11,688 nucleotides of DNA from an uncultured Oscillospiraceae bacterium (GCA_900543705.1 UQSL01000058.1:1-11688); one strand, 5' to 3'. Positions 1 through 6,244 are shown, numbered from the stretch's first letter. Numbers and translations: made by a program. The notes: generated from the sequence alone by a model not told the origin.

Positions 1-55
1 CGTTTGAGGGGCGTGTGTCCTTGACGTACGGGTTCAAGTCCCGTTTGCCGCACCA
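1..55 (+). tRNA. tRNA-Leu, 3' part only (probable anticodon GAG)
   Basis: The visible part starts in the anticodon stem. An anticodon loop reading TTGAGGG gives anticodon GAG, and its flanking bases pair (CGT with the following GCG, including one G-T pair). A long variable arm with a GTC/GAC stem follows, as expected of a class II tRNA. The T arm is ACGGG-TTCAAGT-CCCGT, and the acceptor strand TTGCCGC, discriminator A and encoded CCA complete the gene at 55. The long variable arm plus GAG and A73 point to leucine. The 5' half lies outside the window, so the acceptor stem cannot be checked. Confidence 0.85.
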
Positions 56-60
56 TGCAA

Positions 61-93
61 ATGGACAAAATGGCTCGGTTCCATTTTATCCAT
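61..93. repeat. Hairpin just after tRNA-Leu
   Basis: Thirteen-base arms at 61-73 and 81-93 are complementary apart from one C/A mismatch, around a 7-base loop. There is no T-run, so it is not a classical terminator. It may help process or end the tRNA transcript. Confidence 0.5.
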
Positions 94-108
94 GATTTAT
101 TCGGGTTG

Positions 109-141
109 ACGGGCTTTTGGAGATTCTTTCCAAAAGCCCGT
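109..141 (+). terminator. Probable terminator of the tRNA-Leu transcript
   Basis: Perfect 13-base arms (109-121 and 129-141) enclose a 7-base loop. The bases after the stem are only TTGCC, so the U-tract is poor and efficiency is uncertain. The right arm and following bases also repeat 11 bases of the tRNA 3' end (CCCGTTTGCCG at 40-50 and 137-147). Confidence 0.5.
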
Positions 142-417
142 TTGCCGTAGATGTCCAATTCTATAATCTTTTTCCTTCGTCAGCATAAACCGAATTTGTT
201 TATAAATGATTCAGAGTTATGCTGATTTTATAAAGGACGCATGATTCCGCCGAATATTAGAGCCGCTATGATGATCAATTCCAACACACTATAATGGAAA
301 ATTGCACAACTCGGTGTGAGTGGCAATGTGGGCGCATCACTGGAATTTTTTTCATGCGATAAACATCAGTACACAGCACGGGAACCTTATGGTACTATTA
401 TCTACATAAGGCATTTA
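142..417. other. Intergenic region with no convincing gene
   Basis: No supported protein gene is present. Two further inverted repeats occur: 9-base arms at 180-188 and 217-225, and 7-base arms at 385-391 and 405-411. Two tiny plus-strand frames (241-294, 17 codons, preceded by AAAGGA; and 294-362, 22 codons) overlap as TAATG, but they resemble nothing I know and are not called as genes. Confidence 0.6.
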
Positions 418-460
418 AGAAAACAGAGGGCACAGAAAATTTCTGTGCCCTCTGTTTTCT
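418..460 (-). terminator. Strong, probably bidirectional terminator after the trmB operon
   Basis: An almost perfect palindrome with arms of about 21 bases has a GC-rich core (GGGCACAG/CTGTGCCC) flanked by A-rich and T-rich ends, so both strands give a hairpin with a U-rich tail. It lies 16 bases past the stop of the minus-strand gene at 477-758 and also faces the tRNA-Leu side. Confidence 0.85.
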
Positions 461-476
461 CTTTAGAATGAAAGTG

Positions 477-758
477 TTATATGGTCCAGTCTGCCGGCCG
501 GGTTAAAAACGCCGGGAGCTTTGTCTTTGCATCTCCCCTGGCAGCAAGCCTTTCGCGAATATCGCAGGAAAAGTCCTCCTTCAGGCGAAAACATGGTACT
601 TCGGCGGGTTTATCCGCAGGAAAGCCATCGGATTTCATAAAAATCAGCGCCGTACAGAACAGTACGCAGCAGTGCACACTTTCCGTTTGGAACACTTGAA
701 ACAGCTGCTTATCATATTCCTGTTCCAAGATCGGGCTTACCGCTTTTTTCCGTTGCAT
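477..758 (-). CDS. Hypothetical protein overlapping the end of trmB
   Basis: A 93-residue protein I do not recognise. Its ATG overlaps the trmB stop codon by one base (TAATG), and an AAGGAA ribosome binding site lies in the last trmB codons, which suggests translational coupling. The stop is followed closely by a strong terminator, so it fits the end of a two-gene operon. The protein has a basic N-terminus (MQRKKA), four cysteines (residues 30, 31, 35 and 65), a weakly hydrophobic stretch around 29-41 that is too short for a sure membrane segment, and a charged C-terminal half. No known domain is visible. The operon position supports a real gene; the unusual composition leaves room for it being spurious. 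Confidence 0.5.
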   Translation of the reverse strand: MQRKKAVSPILEQEYDKQLFQVFQTESVHCCVLFCTALIFMKSDGFPADKPAEVPCFRLKEDFSCDIRERLAARGDAKTKLPAFLTRPADWTI

Positions 759-1471
759 TATTCCGGTTCCTTAAGCACCAGGTATTTTTCCTCAATTGGC
801 AGTTTATCCAGACGTCCTTTACGTGCAATGAGAAACTTGGTCGGTATACCCTCAGCGGTAAAGCGCTCCTCATGCTCGGTCAGATAATTTGGCGCAAACC
901 CACTGCCGTGGAGGTCTTTTGTCAGGTATTCAATGGTATAGCCGCTTTCCTGAAAATAGCCCTGGGAAGCAAGGAACAAATCGTCATCATCCGTTTTAAA
1001 CCAAATTTCCCCGTTTTCTTTTAAAAAGGTACGGTATTTGAGCAGCTGCCTTGTATGAGTCAACCGTTTTTTATGGTTTCCCGCTTTGGGCCAGGGATTG
1101 CAGAAGTTGATGTAAATCCGATCGATTTCATCCTGCCCGTTTAGCATACGCAAAATCAGCTCGATATCAAATGAGAGCAGCTTAACGTTATCAACTGTTC
1201 TTTTCACCCTCTCGTATTCTTGTACTATCAACCGGCGGGCAACCCCCAGTACATCACTGCTCAAGTCAATGCCGATATAGTTTATTTCCGGATGGTCACA
1301 GGCAAGCTTGCTTAGGAAAACGCCCTTGCCGCATCCAAGCTCCAGCTGCATCGGATTTTCAGGGTTTGCAAACAATTCCCTCCAGTGTCCGATTTGCTTT
1401 GCGGGCTCCTTAATAAAAAAATCGCAGGCTGCAAGTTCAGGCCTCGCCCATTTCTTTGTCCGCATCCTCAT
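758..1471 (-). CDS. trmB: tRNA (guanine-N7-)-methyltransferase TrmB
   Basis: TrmB uses S-adenosylmethionine to form m7G at position 46 in the variable loop of many tRNAs. The 237-residue protein carries the SAM-binding motif LELGCGKG (residues 43-50), the acidic IGID strand end (66-69), the family motif NPWPK (125-129) followed by a basic HKKRL stretch, a WFKTDD segment (157-162) and TEHEERF near the C-terminus (198-204). The Clostridial form often has Asn-Pro-Trp where Proteobacteria have Asp-Pro-Trp. The start at 1471 is chosen because AGGGGAAAAG lies just upstream and because a promoter at 1506-1534 lies inside the longer open frame that reaches 1549, making the upstream Met impossible. 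The C-terminal tail of about 17 residues (LDKLPIEEKYLVLKEPE) follows the core fold. It is the first gene of an operon with the small gene at 477-758. Confidence 0.96.
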   Translation of the reverse strand: MRMRTKKWARPELAACDFFIKEPAKQIGHWRELFANPENPMQLELGCGKGVFLSKLACDHPEINYIGIDLSSDVLGVARRLIVQEYERVKRTVDNVKLLSFDIELILRMLNGQDEIDRIYINFCNPWPKAGNHKKRLTHTRQLLKYRTFLKENGEIWFKTDDDDLFLASQGYFQESGYTIEYLTKDLHGSGFAPNYLTEHEERFTAEGIPTKFLIARKGRLDKLPIEEKYLVLKEPE

Positions 1472-1505
1472 GATCTTTTCCCCTTTTTTTACATTTGCGT
1501 TTCTC

Positions 1506-1534
1506 ATCATATAACAAAATCGCCCGCCGTGCAA
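1506..1534 (-). promoter_or_regulatory. Sigma-A-type promoter of trmB
   Basis: On the minus strand, TTGCAC (1534-1529), a 17-base spacer and TATGAT (1511-1506). Predicted transcription starts near 1499, giving a leader of about 28 bases that includes the ribosome binding site. Confidence 0.75.
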
Positions 1535-1618
1535 GAGAAAGACCTCCAAAGTAGAAGTATCTTTTTTCGCTTTGGGGCAATACTACGGATAAAACAAAAG
1601 AAAGGAGCTGTTTTATCT

Positions 1619-2341
1619 TTGATCGAATTTGTTGGAACTTTCGGAGAGGTACTGGTCCGATCCCTGGTTTCTATTCTTGTGCTGTTTTTCCTCTCAAAAT
1701 TCATGGGCTTCAAACAAATTTCCCAGCTCAACCTGTTTGACTATATCGTTGGAATCTCTATCGGATCGATTGCCGCGCAGATGGCCTTTGACCCGAATAT
1801 TCCCTACTATGCCACCATTACCGCTATGGCAGTGTATGCGATCATCGAAGTAAGCATCTCAATGCTGACCTCCAAGAGTATAAAGTTGCGCCGTTTTGTC
1901 ACCGGTACACCGGTCGTTGTCATCAACAAAGGGGAAATCATTGAGGAAAACCTGAAAAAAATTAAGTACGATTTAAATGATCTGCTCACCGAATGCCGTA
2001 TCAATGGTTTTTTTAACATTTCAGACGTCGAATGTGCTGTCATGGAGACAGATGGACGTCTCAGTTTTTTACCCAAACCAGAGCTTCGTCCTGTCAATCC
2101 CAAAGATATGGGCCTTATGCCTGCAAAAGAGGGACTTGTCTCCAACGTAATTATTGACGGTAATATCATGCCAAGCGCCCTTAAGTGCTGCGGAATGGAT
2201 GAAAAATGGCTGCAAAAGCAGCTAAGCGACAAGAAAATCAAGGATGTCTCCCAAGTCTTACTTGGCACAGTGGATGTAAACGGTATTTTTACAGCTTTTA
2301 TGAAAAATATGTCTTCGTTGGAATATAATCCATTTAACTAA
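1619..2341 (+). CDS. DUF421 (YetF/YcaP-type) membrane protein
   Basis: A 240-residue member of the DUF421 family, found in many Firmicutes and enriched in spore formers. Its biochemical role is not settled; one relative, 2Duf, has been linked to spore membrane properties. Three hydrophobic segments lie near residues 11-26, 40-56 and 62-84, followed by a soluble domain. That domain starts with KLRRFVTGTPVVVINKGEI (about 89-107), a family hallmark, and continues with LNDLLTECRINGFFNISDVE and an ETDGRLSFLPK segment. The start is a TTG at 1619, chosen because AAAGGAG lies at 1601-1607. The frame is open back to 1385, but that extension is antisense to trmB and reads as unrelated sequence. The gene diverges from trmB. 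A clear promoter was not found in the 120 bases upstream. Confidence 0.9.
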   Translation: MIEFVGTFGEVLVRSLVSILVLFFLSKFMGFKQISQLNLFDYIVGISIGSIAAQMAFDPNIPYYATITAMAVYAIIEVSISMLTSKSIKLRRFVTGTPVVVINKGEIIEENLKKIKYDLNDLLTECRINGFFNISDVECAVMETDGRLSFLPKPELRPVNPKDMGLMPAKEGLVSNVIIDGNIMPSALKCCGMDEKWLQKQLSDKKIKDVSQVLLGTVDVNGIFTAFMKNMSSLEYNPFN

Positions 2342-2370
2342 AATTGTTTTCACAATTTTTCTGCAAACTG

Positions 2371-2379
2371 TGATATAAT
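2371..2379 (+). promoter_or_regulatory. Extended -10 promoter of the SDR gene
   Basis: TGATATAAT combines a perfect TATAAT (2374-2379) with the TG of an extended -10 element. The -35 region is weak, which is usual for this class. A ribosome binding site GGAGAG (2398-2403) lies between it and the ATG at 2413. Confidence 0.7.
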
Positions 2380-2412
2380 AAGAGTATCATATTTTATGGA
2401 GAGTGTTGCATC

Positions 2413-3142
2413 ATGGCAAAGACGGCAATTGTCACCGGCGGTTCGCGCGGAATCGGCGCCGCTATCGTTAAACGTCTCGCGGCAGAAGGCATGAACGTGG
2501 TCTTTAACTACCATAGCGCTAAGGCTGCCGGAGAAGCAGTACTGGAAGAATGCCGCAAGCTTGATGTCGACGGCATTATGGTTCAGGCGGATGTTTCCAG
2601 TAAGGAAGACTGCAAAAAGATGGTGGACGCTGCCATTGATAAGTTCGGCAGTGTGGATGTTCTGGTCAACAATGCAGGTATTGACGGCCCGGTCCATCCG
2701 GTCAACGAATACGCAGAGGAGGACTTTGAAAAAGTCATACAGACAAACGTCATGAGCGTATTCTATATGACGAAGTATGCCTCCCAGAAAATGATTGATG
2801 CGGGCAAGGGCGGCAGCATTGTCAATTTGTCCTCCATTACCGCGAAATACGGCAGCTCCGGCAATGGCGCTTACTGTGCTTCCAAAGCAGCTGTTGACGG
2901 TTTTACCCGTTCTGTTGCCAAAGACCTTGCGCAGTACAACATTGGTAGCACCTGGTGTCACAGAAACGGATATGGTACGCAACCTGCCTCAGGTGTATAA
3001 AGATCAGATGTCTAAATCTATCCGATTTAACCGTTTTTGCCAACCGGAGGAAATCGCAAACGCAGTGGCTTTCTTTACCAAAGAGGAATCCCGCTACGTC
3101 ACCGCACAGATGCTGGTTGTCGATGGCATCACAAACCTCTAA
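2413..3142 (+). pseudogene. FabG-like short-chain dehydrogenase/reductase, frameshifted
   Basis: An SDR-family oxidoreductase closest in style to 3-oxoacyl-ACP reductase (FabG, fatty-acid elongation). The first frame (to 3000) has the nucleotide-binding TGGSRGIG (residues 8-15), NNAG (86-89), catalytic Ser141, and Tyr154/Lys158 in YCASK. After AQYNI (residue 177, about 2943) the frame is lost. The C-terminal part continues in the next frame as VAPGVTETDM and ends VVDGITNL at 3142. Family members read roughly NIRVNCVAPG here. Only one base separates the Ile and Val codons, so about 11 bases coding for RVN and part of the next codon are missing. Restoring them gives 246 residues, the normal FabG length. 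The first frame alone ends at 195 residues and lacks the C-terminal region. An assembly or read error is possible, but an 11-base loss is less typical of one than a single-base slip. Promoter, start and terminator are intact, suggesting recent damage. Confidence 0.85.
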
Positions 3143-3173
3143 TTTTACAACCGTTTAAACTGGTTACGAAAAC

Positions 3174-3216
3174 CGCCCTCTTTCTCCTACCCCAGGAGAG
3201 GAAGGGCGCTTTTTTT
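3174..3216 (+). terminator. Terminator after the SDR gene
   Basis: Fifteen-base arms (3174-3188 and 3194-3208) with one mismatch and two G-T pairs, a loop of ACCCC, then C and seven T. It lies 31 bases past the last SDR stop codon. Confidence 0.85.
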
Positions 3217-3297
3217 GATACGGTTGCATCTTCCTCAGGCAAAAATACAGACGAATCAGATGAACCAAATGGGACGCCTTTTGCCCTGTACCCTCTG

Positions 3298-3670
3298 TTA
3301 AAGCCAAAACGACAGGAATAGAGTATCGAGGTTTTCTTTCAGTTGTTTCAATGTAGCGGCTCTCTCAATCGCACAAAGGAAAGCGGCGCACACAGCAGGC
3401 TGGACTTCCACAATTAAGATGCGCAAATCCCGTAATTCCTGTAACGGGCCGGGAAAATAGCCTCCACGCCCCACCGGGTAGAAATTCCACGAACACACGC
3501 AGGATGGGCGGGTCATTCGGCTCACCGACTACAACCGTCTTGGTGGTAGGCCCCCATAATGCATCCTGCTCCTGTGAGGGCCAGAGAGAGAAAACCAGGC
3601 ACCCGCTTGCATCCGGCACCAGAATAAGGGGGTGTGCGTCCACCCTGCCGCCCGCACATGGCGCGAAACC
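3298..3670 (-). pseudogene. Decayed fragment of an AraC-type regulator sensor domain
   Basis: No intact gene fills this stretch, but two minus-strand frames join into one recognisable sequence. The first reads HPLILVPDASGCLVF, then LWGPTTKTVVV, then LRVFVEFLPGG (ending near 3470). Its reading is lost near 3450. Removing one base from the TTTTCCC run there gives LPGGAWRLFSGPLQELRDL, continuing through a helical segment ERAATLKQLKENLDTLF to a stop at 3298. The order (V/L-PD-x-x-G, GP-T/S, FVEF-x-PGG, P-x-x-EL) is that of the N-terminal sensing domain of one group of AraC-family regulators. The C-terminal helix-turn-helix domain is absent, the start is unclear, and there is at least one frameshift, so this is a remnant. 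It lies just downstream of coaW and convergent with the broken SDR gene. Family assignment is from memory of motifs. Confidence 0.5.
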
Positions 3671-3710
3671 ATTTGCGACGGCTTCGCGCCTTGTTTTCTT
3701 CTGCCGGTTA

Positions 3711-4535
3711 TTATTGTTCCAGATAGGATAATGCCGCACCGGTTGCCGTCGCATAGATGGCGTTTTCCGGGATAATAAAGTTCACCCCATACAACTCACT
3801 TAAAGACTCAAAAATTTCCTGTACCTGAGGCACAGTTGTGAGACTTCCGGTCAGGACGATATCCTGAATCGTATCGTTTTTGCATGCAAAAACGGCAAGC
3901 GTACCAATGGTCTGAAATACCATGTTGATCACACCAAGCGTCACATCCGCAGTGGAGGCAGAATCCCTCATTTTTCCAAAATTAGATGCGGTAGTATGCG
4001 GCGGAAAGGAACCGACCTGCACTTTACTGATGTCTTCTATCATCAAATCTACATTGTCTAGGTTTCCTCCTTCTGCCATATCCATAATGCTTTCAAAATG
4101 ATTGGCACCCGCAAGGCGGCTGCATAACCCGACAAGCGTACCTCCGCCGACTCCGCTGCCACCAATATGCTTAATTTCAGTCCGGCTTGCCCGAATATAG
4201 GCCGTACCTGTTCCCATGCTGACAACGAGTGCCTCCGGTTTACCCGAAAGTTCCAGTCCTCCTAGTCCGATCGCACGAAATTCATCCACTTTTTCCGTTG
4301 GGATGTTATAGAGGTTTCCCTCAAAAACAGATGCCCCTACACCAGTAAGGATGATGCGCTCCACATCCTCCAACTCCAAATGATTCATGTTGATAAAACG
4401 TCCAAGCGCCCCATAAACCGAGGTCATCGGATCCGTCGCCTTAACCTGAAGGGTGGAGATAATCTCTTCCCTGCTGTAAAATCCAGCGATTTTAGTTGTG
4501 GAGCCCCCTACATCGATTCCAATTACAATACCCAT
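3711..4535 (-). CDS. coaW: Type II pantothenate kinase
   Basis: CoaW phosphorylates pantothenate with ATP, the first committed step of coenzyme A synthesis; the bacterial type II enzyme is known for being insensitive to CoA feedback. The 274-residue protein has the acetokinase/hsp70-type fold signatures: phosphate-1 loop GIDVGGSTTK (6-15), SMGTGTAY (106-113), the glycine-rich GGSGVGGGT (125-133), ASNFGK (183-188) and LTGSL (228-232). Length agrees with the Staphylococcus family member (about 267). The start is ATG at 4535 with AAAGGGAA upstream. It is transcribed alone from a strong promoter at 4772-4800 through an unusually long, foldable leader, so post-transcriptional control is possible. 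No other CoA or pantothenate gene is nearby. A related BadF-type ATPase is the alternative, but the motif set and length favour CoaW. Confidence 0.92.
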   Translation of the reverse strand: MGIVIGIDVGGSTTKIAGFYSREEIISTLQVKATDPMTSVYGALGRFINMNHLELEDVERIILTGVGASVFEGNLYNIPTEKVDEFRAIGLGGLELSGKPEALVVSMGTGTAYIRASRTEIKHIGGSGVGGGTLVGLCSRLAGANHFESIMDMAEGGNLDNVDLMIEDISKVQVGSFPPHTTASNFGKMRDSASTADVTLGVINMVFQTIGTLAVFACKNDTIQDIVLTGSLTTVPQVQEIFESLSELYGVNFIIPENAIYATATGAALSYLEQ

Positions 4536-4619
4536 GTCAGTTCCCTTTCTATCCCACCGTCCTACAGACGGCTATGCGATCTATACTTCGGTCACTTTGC
4601 TAAAAATAATCAGTGATAC

Positions 4620-4731
4620 CATAGTGTCATGCGCTTTGTGTCCGAGTGACAATTATCCTCTGTTTTTGTAAAATAGAGGATAACCACTGCTTTGCGGTTA
4701 TGGTACATGAATACATAGCTTGGACACTATG
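4620..4731 (-). promoter_or_regulatory. Structured leader upstream of coaW (candidate cis-regulatory RNA)
   Basis: Nine-base complementary ends (CATAGTGTC and GACACTATG) at 4620-4628 and 4723-4731 enclose three smaller hairpins: 6-base arms at 4680-4685 and 4696-4701, 7-to-9-base arms at 4653-4661 and 4675-4683, and a 4-base stem near 4638-4650. The first two compete for shared bases. On the minus strand this lies in the coaW leader, between its promoter and start codon. It matches no riboswitch class I know. A small inverted-repeat element is the alternative. Confidence 0.4.
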
Positions 4732-4751
4732 ATTGACCGGCGGCCGTAAAA

Positions 4752-4765
4752 ATAACAGCTGTTAT
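4752..4765. promoter_or_regulatory. Perfect 14-base palindrome at the coaW transcription start (operator candidate)
   Basis: ATAACAGCTGTTAT is fully self-complementary and lies seven bases downstream of the -10 box of the coaW promoter, where repressors commonly bind. Its regulator is unknown. With only a 4-base loop it could also form a small hairpin followed by T residues on the minus strand. Confidence 0.4.
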
Positions 4766-4771
4766 GCGGCT

Positions 4772-4800
4772 ATTATAGCACGACTAGGGAATCTGCACAA
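4772..4800 (-). promoter_or_regulatory. Sigma-A-type promoter of coaW
   Basis: On the minus strand, TTGTGC (4800-4795), a 17-base spacer and a perfect TATAAT (4777-4772). Predicted start near 4765, giving a leader of about 230 bases. Confidence 0.8.
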
Positions 4801-4986
4801 ATTTTTTCTAGAAGAAAACGGCTGAAAATACTCGCTTTGTCTACGATAAATACATAAAAAGAAACAAAATATCTGTTTGTTGGCACGCCGTTCCATCTGT
4901 ACCTCTGCACGGGCATAGACGATGGGCAATATACTGTTAGAAAAGCGCTGTTGCTTTTAAATCCCTTACTAAAGGAGAAATATGCT

Positions 4987-5196
4987 GTGAACGAATTAAA
5001 CGTCACCATCGCCGGCATGGGTGATGCAAACCGTGAATGTTTCGGCCCTCCGTCTTTCCCTCTTGGCATGGCCTACGTTCCCATGCAAAAGTGGACCGAG
5101 CTCTACGATCCTGAGCTCGCTATGAAACGTGGGACGATGTTCCGCCAACTTGACTTTCCTTTTATCGGTGAGGAGGCGGTCCCGAATGGAAGATAA
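4987..5196 (+). CDS. cotJA: Spore coat-associated protein CotJA
   Basis: CotJA is a small protein of the inner spore coat, made in the mother cell with CotJB and CotJC. The 69-residue product has the family core FGPPSFPLGMAYVPMQKW (about 18-35), then ELYDPELAMKRGTMFRQLDFPF, which matches the conserved Y-x-P ... G-T-x-F-x-x-L-D-x-P-F pattern. The start is a GTG at 4987, nine bases after AAAGGAG (4971-4977). An ATG at 4982 is in another frame and stops after two codons (ATG CTG TGA). First gene of cotJABC, overlapping cotJB by 11 bases. In Bacillus subtilis the operon depends on sigma-E; I could not find a convincing sigma-E promoter in the roughly 190 bases upstream. Confidence 0.9.
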   Translation: MNELNVTIAGMGDANRECFGPPSFPLGMAYVPMQKWTELYDPELAMKRGTMFRQLDFPFIGEEAVPNGR

Positions 5197-5446
5197 TAAG
5201 GCTACTTTGCTCAATCGTGTACAAATTTGTGATTTTGTGCTTCAGGAAACCGCTCTCTTCCTGGATACTCACCCAGAAAACAAGGAAGCATTGGAGTATT
5301 ATCAAAAATATCTGGAACTGATGAAAAAAGCAAGAGAGGAATACGTGCAGAAGTACGGTCCTCTGATGCGTACAGATTATGACGGCGGTCCAGTCTGGAC
5401 TTGGGCAACAACTCCCTGGCCATGGGAAAAGGAAGCGGAGGAATAG
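5186..5446 (+). CDS. cotJB: Spore coat protein CotJB
   Basis: CotJB is the second product of the cotJ operon and is deposited in the spore coat with CotJC. The 86-residue, highly charged protein matches the family: an N-terminal helix LLNRVQICDFVLQETALFLDTHPEN, a second helix around EALEYYQKYLELMKKAREEY, then YGPL followed by the tryptophan-rich ending WTWATTPWPWE. The start at 5186 follows GAGGAGG (5170-5176) by nine bases and lies inside the end of cotJA, so the two are probably translationally coupled. The C-terminus TTPWPWE is typical of the family. The next gene, cotJC, starts three bases after its stop. Confidence 0.92.
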   Translation: MEDNKATLLNRVQICDFVLQETALFLDTHPENKEALEYYQKYLELMKKAREEYVQKYGPLMRTDYDGGPVWTWATTPWPWEKEAEE

Positions 5447-5449
5447 AAC

Positions 5450-6061
5450 ATGTGGAAATATGATAAAAAACTGCAATTCCCTGTCAAAATTGCGCGACCG
5501 GATGCTGCAGCTGCAAAAGTCATCCTGACCCAGTTCGGCGGACCGGACGGAGAACTCGCCGCATCCCAGCGATATCTCGCCCAGCGTTATGCTACCCCTT
5601 ACAATGATGTAAAGGGCGTTCTAACCGATATTGGTACCGAAGAACTTGCGCATGTCGAAATGATTTGTGCCATTGTTTATCAGTTGACCAGAAACCTGAC
5701 TCCGGAGGAAATTATAAAGGCTGGATTTGATGCCTACTTTGTCGATCATACTACCGGTCTGTATCCGGCATCTGCAGCCGGAATGCCGTTTACTGCTGCT
5801 TACTTCCAGTCGAAAGGAGATGTCATCACCGACCTGACGGAGGACCTTGCAGCAGAACAAAAAGCGCGTACAACATATGACAATATCCTTCGCCTAGTGG
5901 ACGATCCGGATATCCGTGAACCAATTAAGTTTTTAAGAGAAAGAGAAATCGTACATTTCCAGAGGTTTGGTGAAGCGTTGAGAAATGTACAGGATCATCT
6001 TGATTCCAAGAACTTCTATGCATTCAATCCCGCTTTTGATACACAGGCAAAACGGAAATAA
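5450..6061 (+). CDS. cotJC: Spore coat manganese-catalase-like protein CotJC
   Basis: CotJC belongs to the dimanganese catalase family (ferritin-like fold, which breaks hydrogen peroxide into water and oxygen) and sits in the spore coat. In this 203-residue protein the expected metal ligands are visible: Glu35 in the first helix (GELAASQRY), Glu65 and His68 in EELAH, Glu136 region in AAEQKAR, and Glu166/His169 in EREIVH. YPASAAGMPFTAAYFQSKGD (104-123) is a conserved stretch between the helix pairs. The length is slightly above that of Bacillus CotJC (about 189). It starts three bases after cotJB with GGAGGAA in the end of that gene. Catalase activity is inferred from family and ligands, not shown. 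Confidence 0.95.
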   Translation: MWKYDKKLQFPVKIARPDAAAAKVILTQFGGPDGELAASQRYLAQRYATPYNDVKGVLTDIGTEELAHVEMICAIVYQLTRNLTPEEIIKAGFDAYFVDHTTGLYPASAAGMPFTAAYFQSKGDVITDLTEDLAAEQKARTTYDNILRLVDDPDIREPIKFLREREIVHFQRFGEALRNVQDHLDSKNFYAFNPAFDTQAKRK

Positions 6062-6100
6062 TCACATAACAAAAATCCGATCTTTCCCCTTTCCTTTTCC

Positions 6101-6136
6101 AGGAGCTGTCGTTAGTGACAGCTCCTTTCCTTTTTT
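6101..6136 (+). terminator. Terminator of cotJABC
   Basis: Perfect 10-base arms AGGAGCTGTC and GACAGCTCCT with a 6-base loop, followed by TTCCTTTTTT. It lies 40 bases past the cotJC stop. Confidence 0.9.
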
Positions 6137-6166
6137 AGAAATAGTTATAAAACAGAAAGGATTATT

Positions 6167-6195
6167 CACCGAACTTTCCCTTTCCACATAGAATA
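6167..6195 (+). promoter_or_regulatory. Sigma-K-like promoter candidate for the orphan gene at 6245
   Basis: CACC (6167-6170), a 16-base spacer and CATAGAATA (6187-6195). This fits the late mother-cell sigma-K consensus (AC-containing -35 and CATANNNTA -10) in both elements. The same bases can be read as TTCACC-18-TAGAAT for sigma-A, which is a poorer match. Confidence 0.5.
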
Positions 6196-6244
6196 AGAAT
6201 AAGCAGTTCTTTTAACTACACGCTAAAACGAGGGGGATATCGTA

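Noticed and set aside
241..362. Two tiny overlapping frames with an AAAGGA site
   Set aside because: At 17 and 22 codons, with no recognisable sequence and only a weak promoter, they cannot be supported.
1385..1618. N-terminal extension of the DUF421 protein
   Set aside because: It is antisense to the start of trmB, crosses the trmB promoter, and lacks a ribosome binding site, whereas TTG at 1619 has AAAGGAG.
3504..3731. Plus-strand 75-codon frame opposite the AraC remnant
   Set aside because: No ribosome binding site and low-complexity translation; the minus strand gives the recognisable protein sequence.
4620..4731. Miniature transposon with 9-base terminal inverted repeats
   Set aside because: No target-site duplication flanks it and no second copy is in the window. 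It is kept only as the alternative to a leader RNA.
4536..4735. T-box or other known riboswitch in the coaW leader
   Set aside because: A GGTGGGA stretch near 4550-4560 recalls the T-box core, but the following ACCGCG and a terminator/antiterminator pair are missing, and I see no conserved core of another class.
4801..4970. Sigma-E promoter for cotJABC
   Set aside because: CATA-type -10 boxes near 4850 and 4914 lack a matching -35 element at the proper distance, so none is called.
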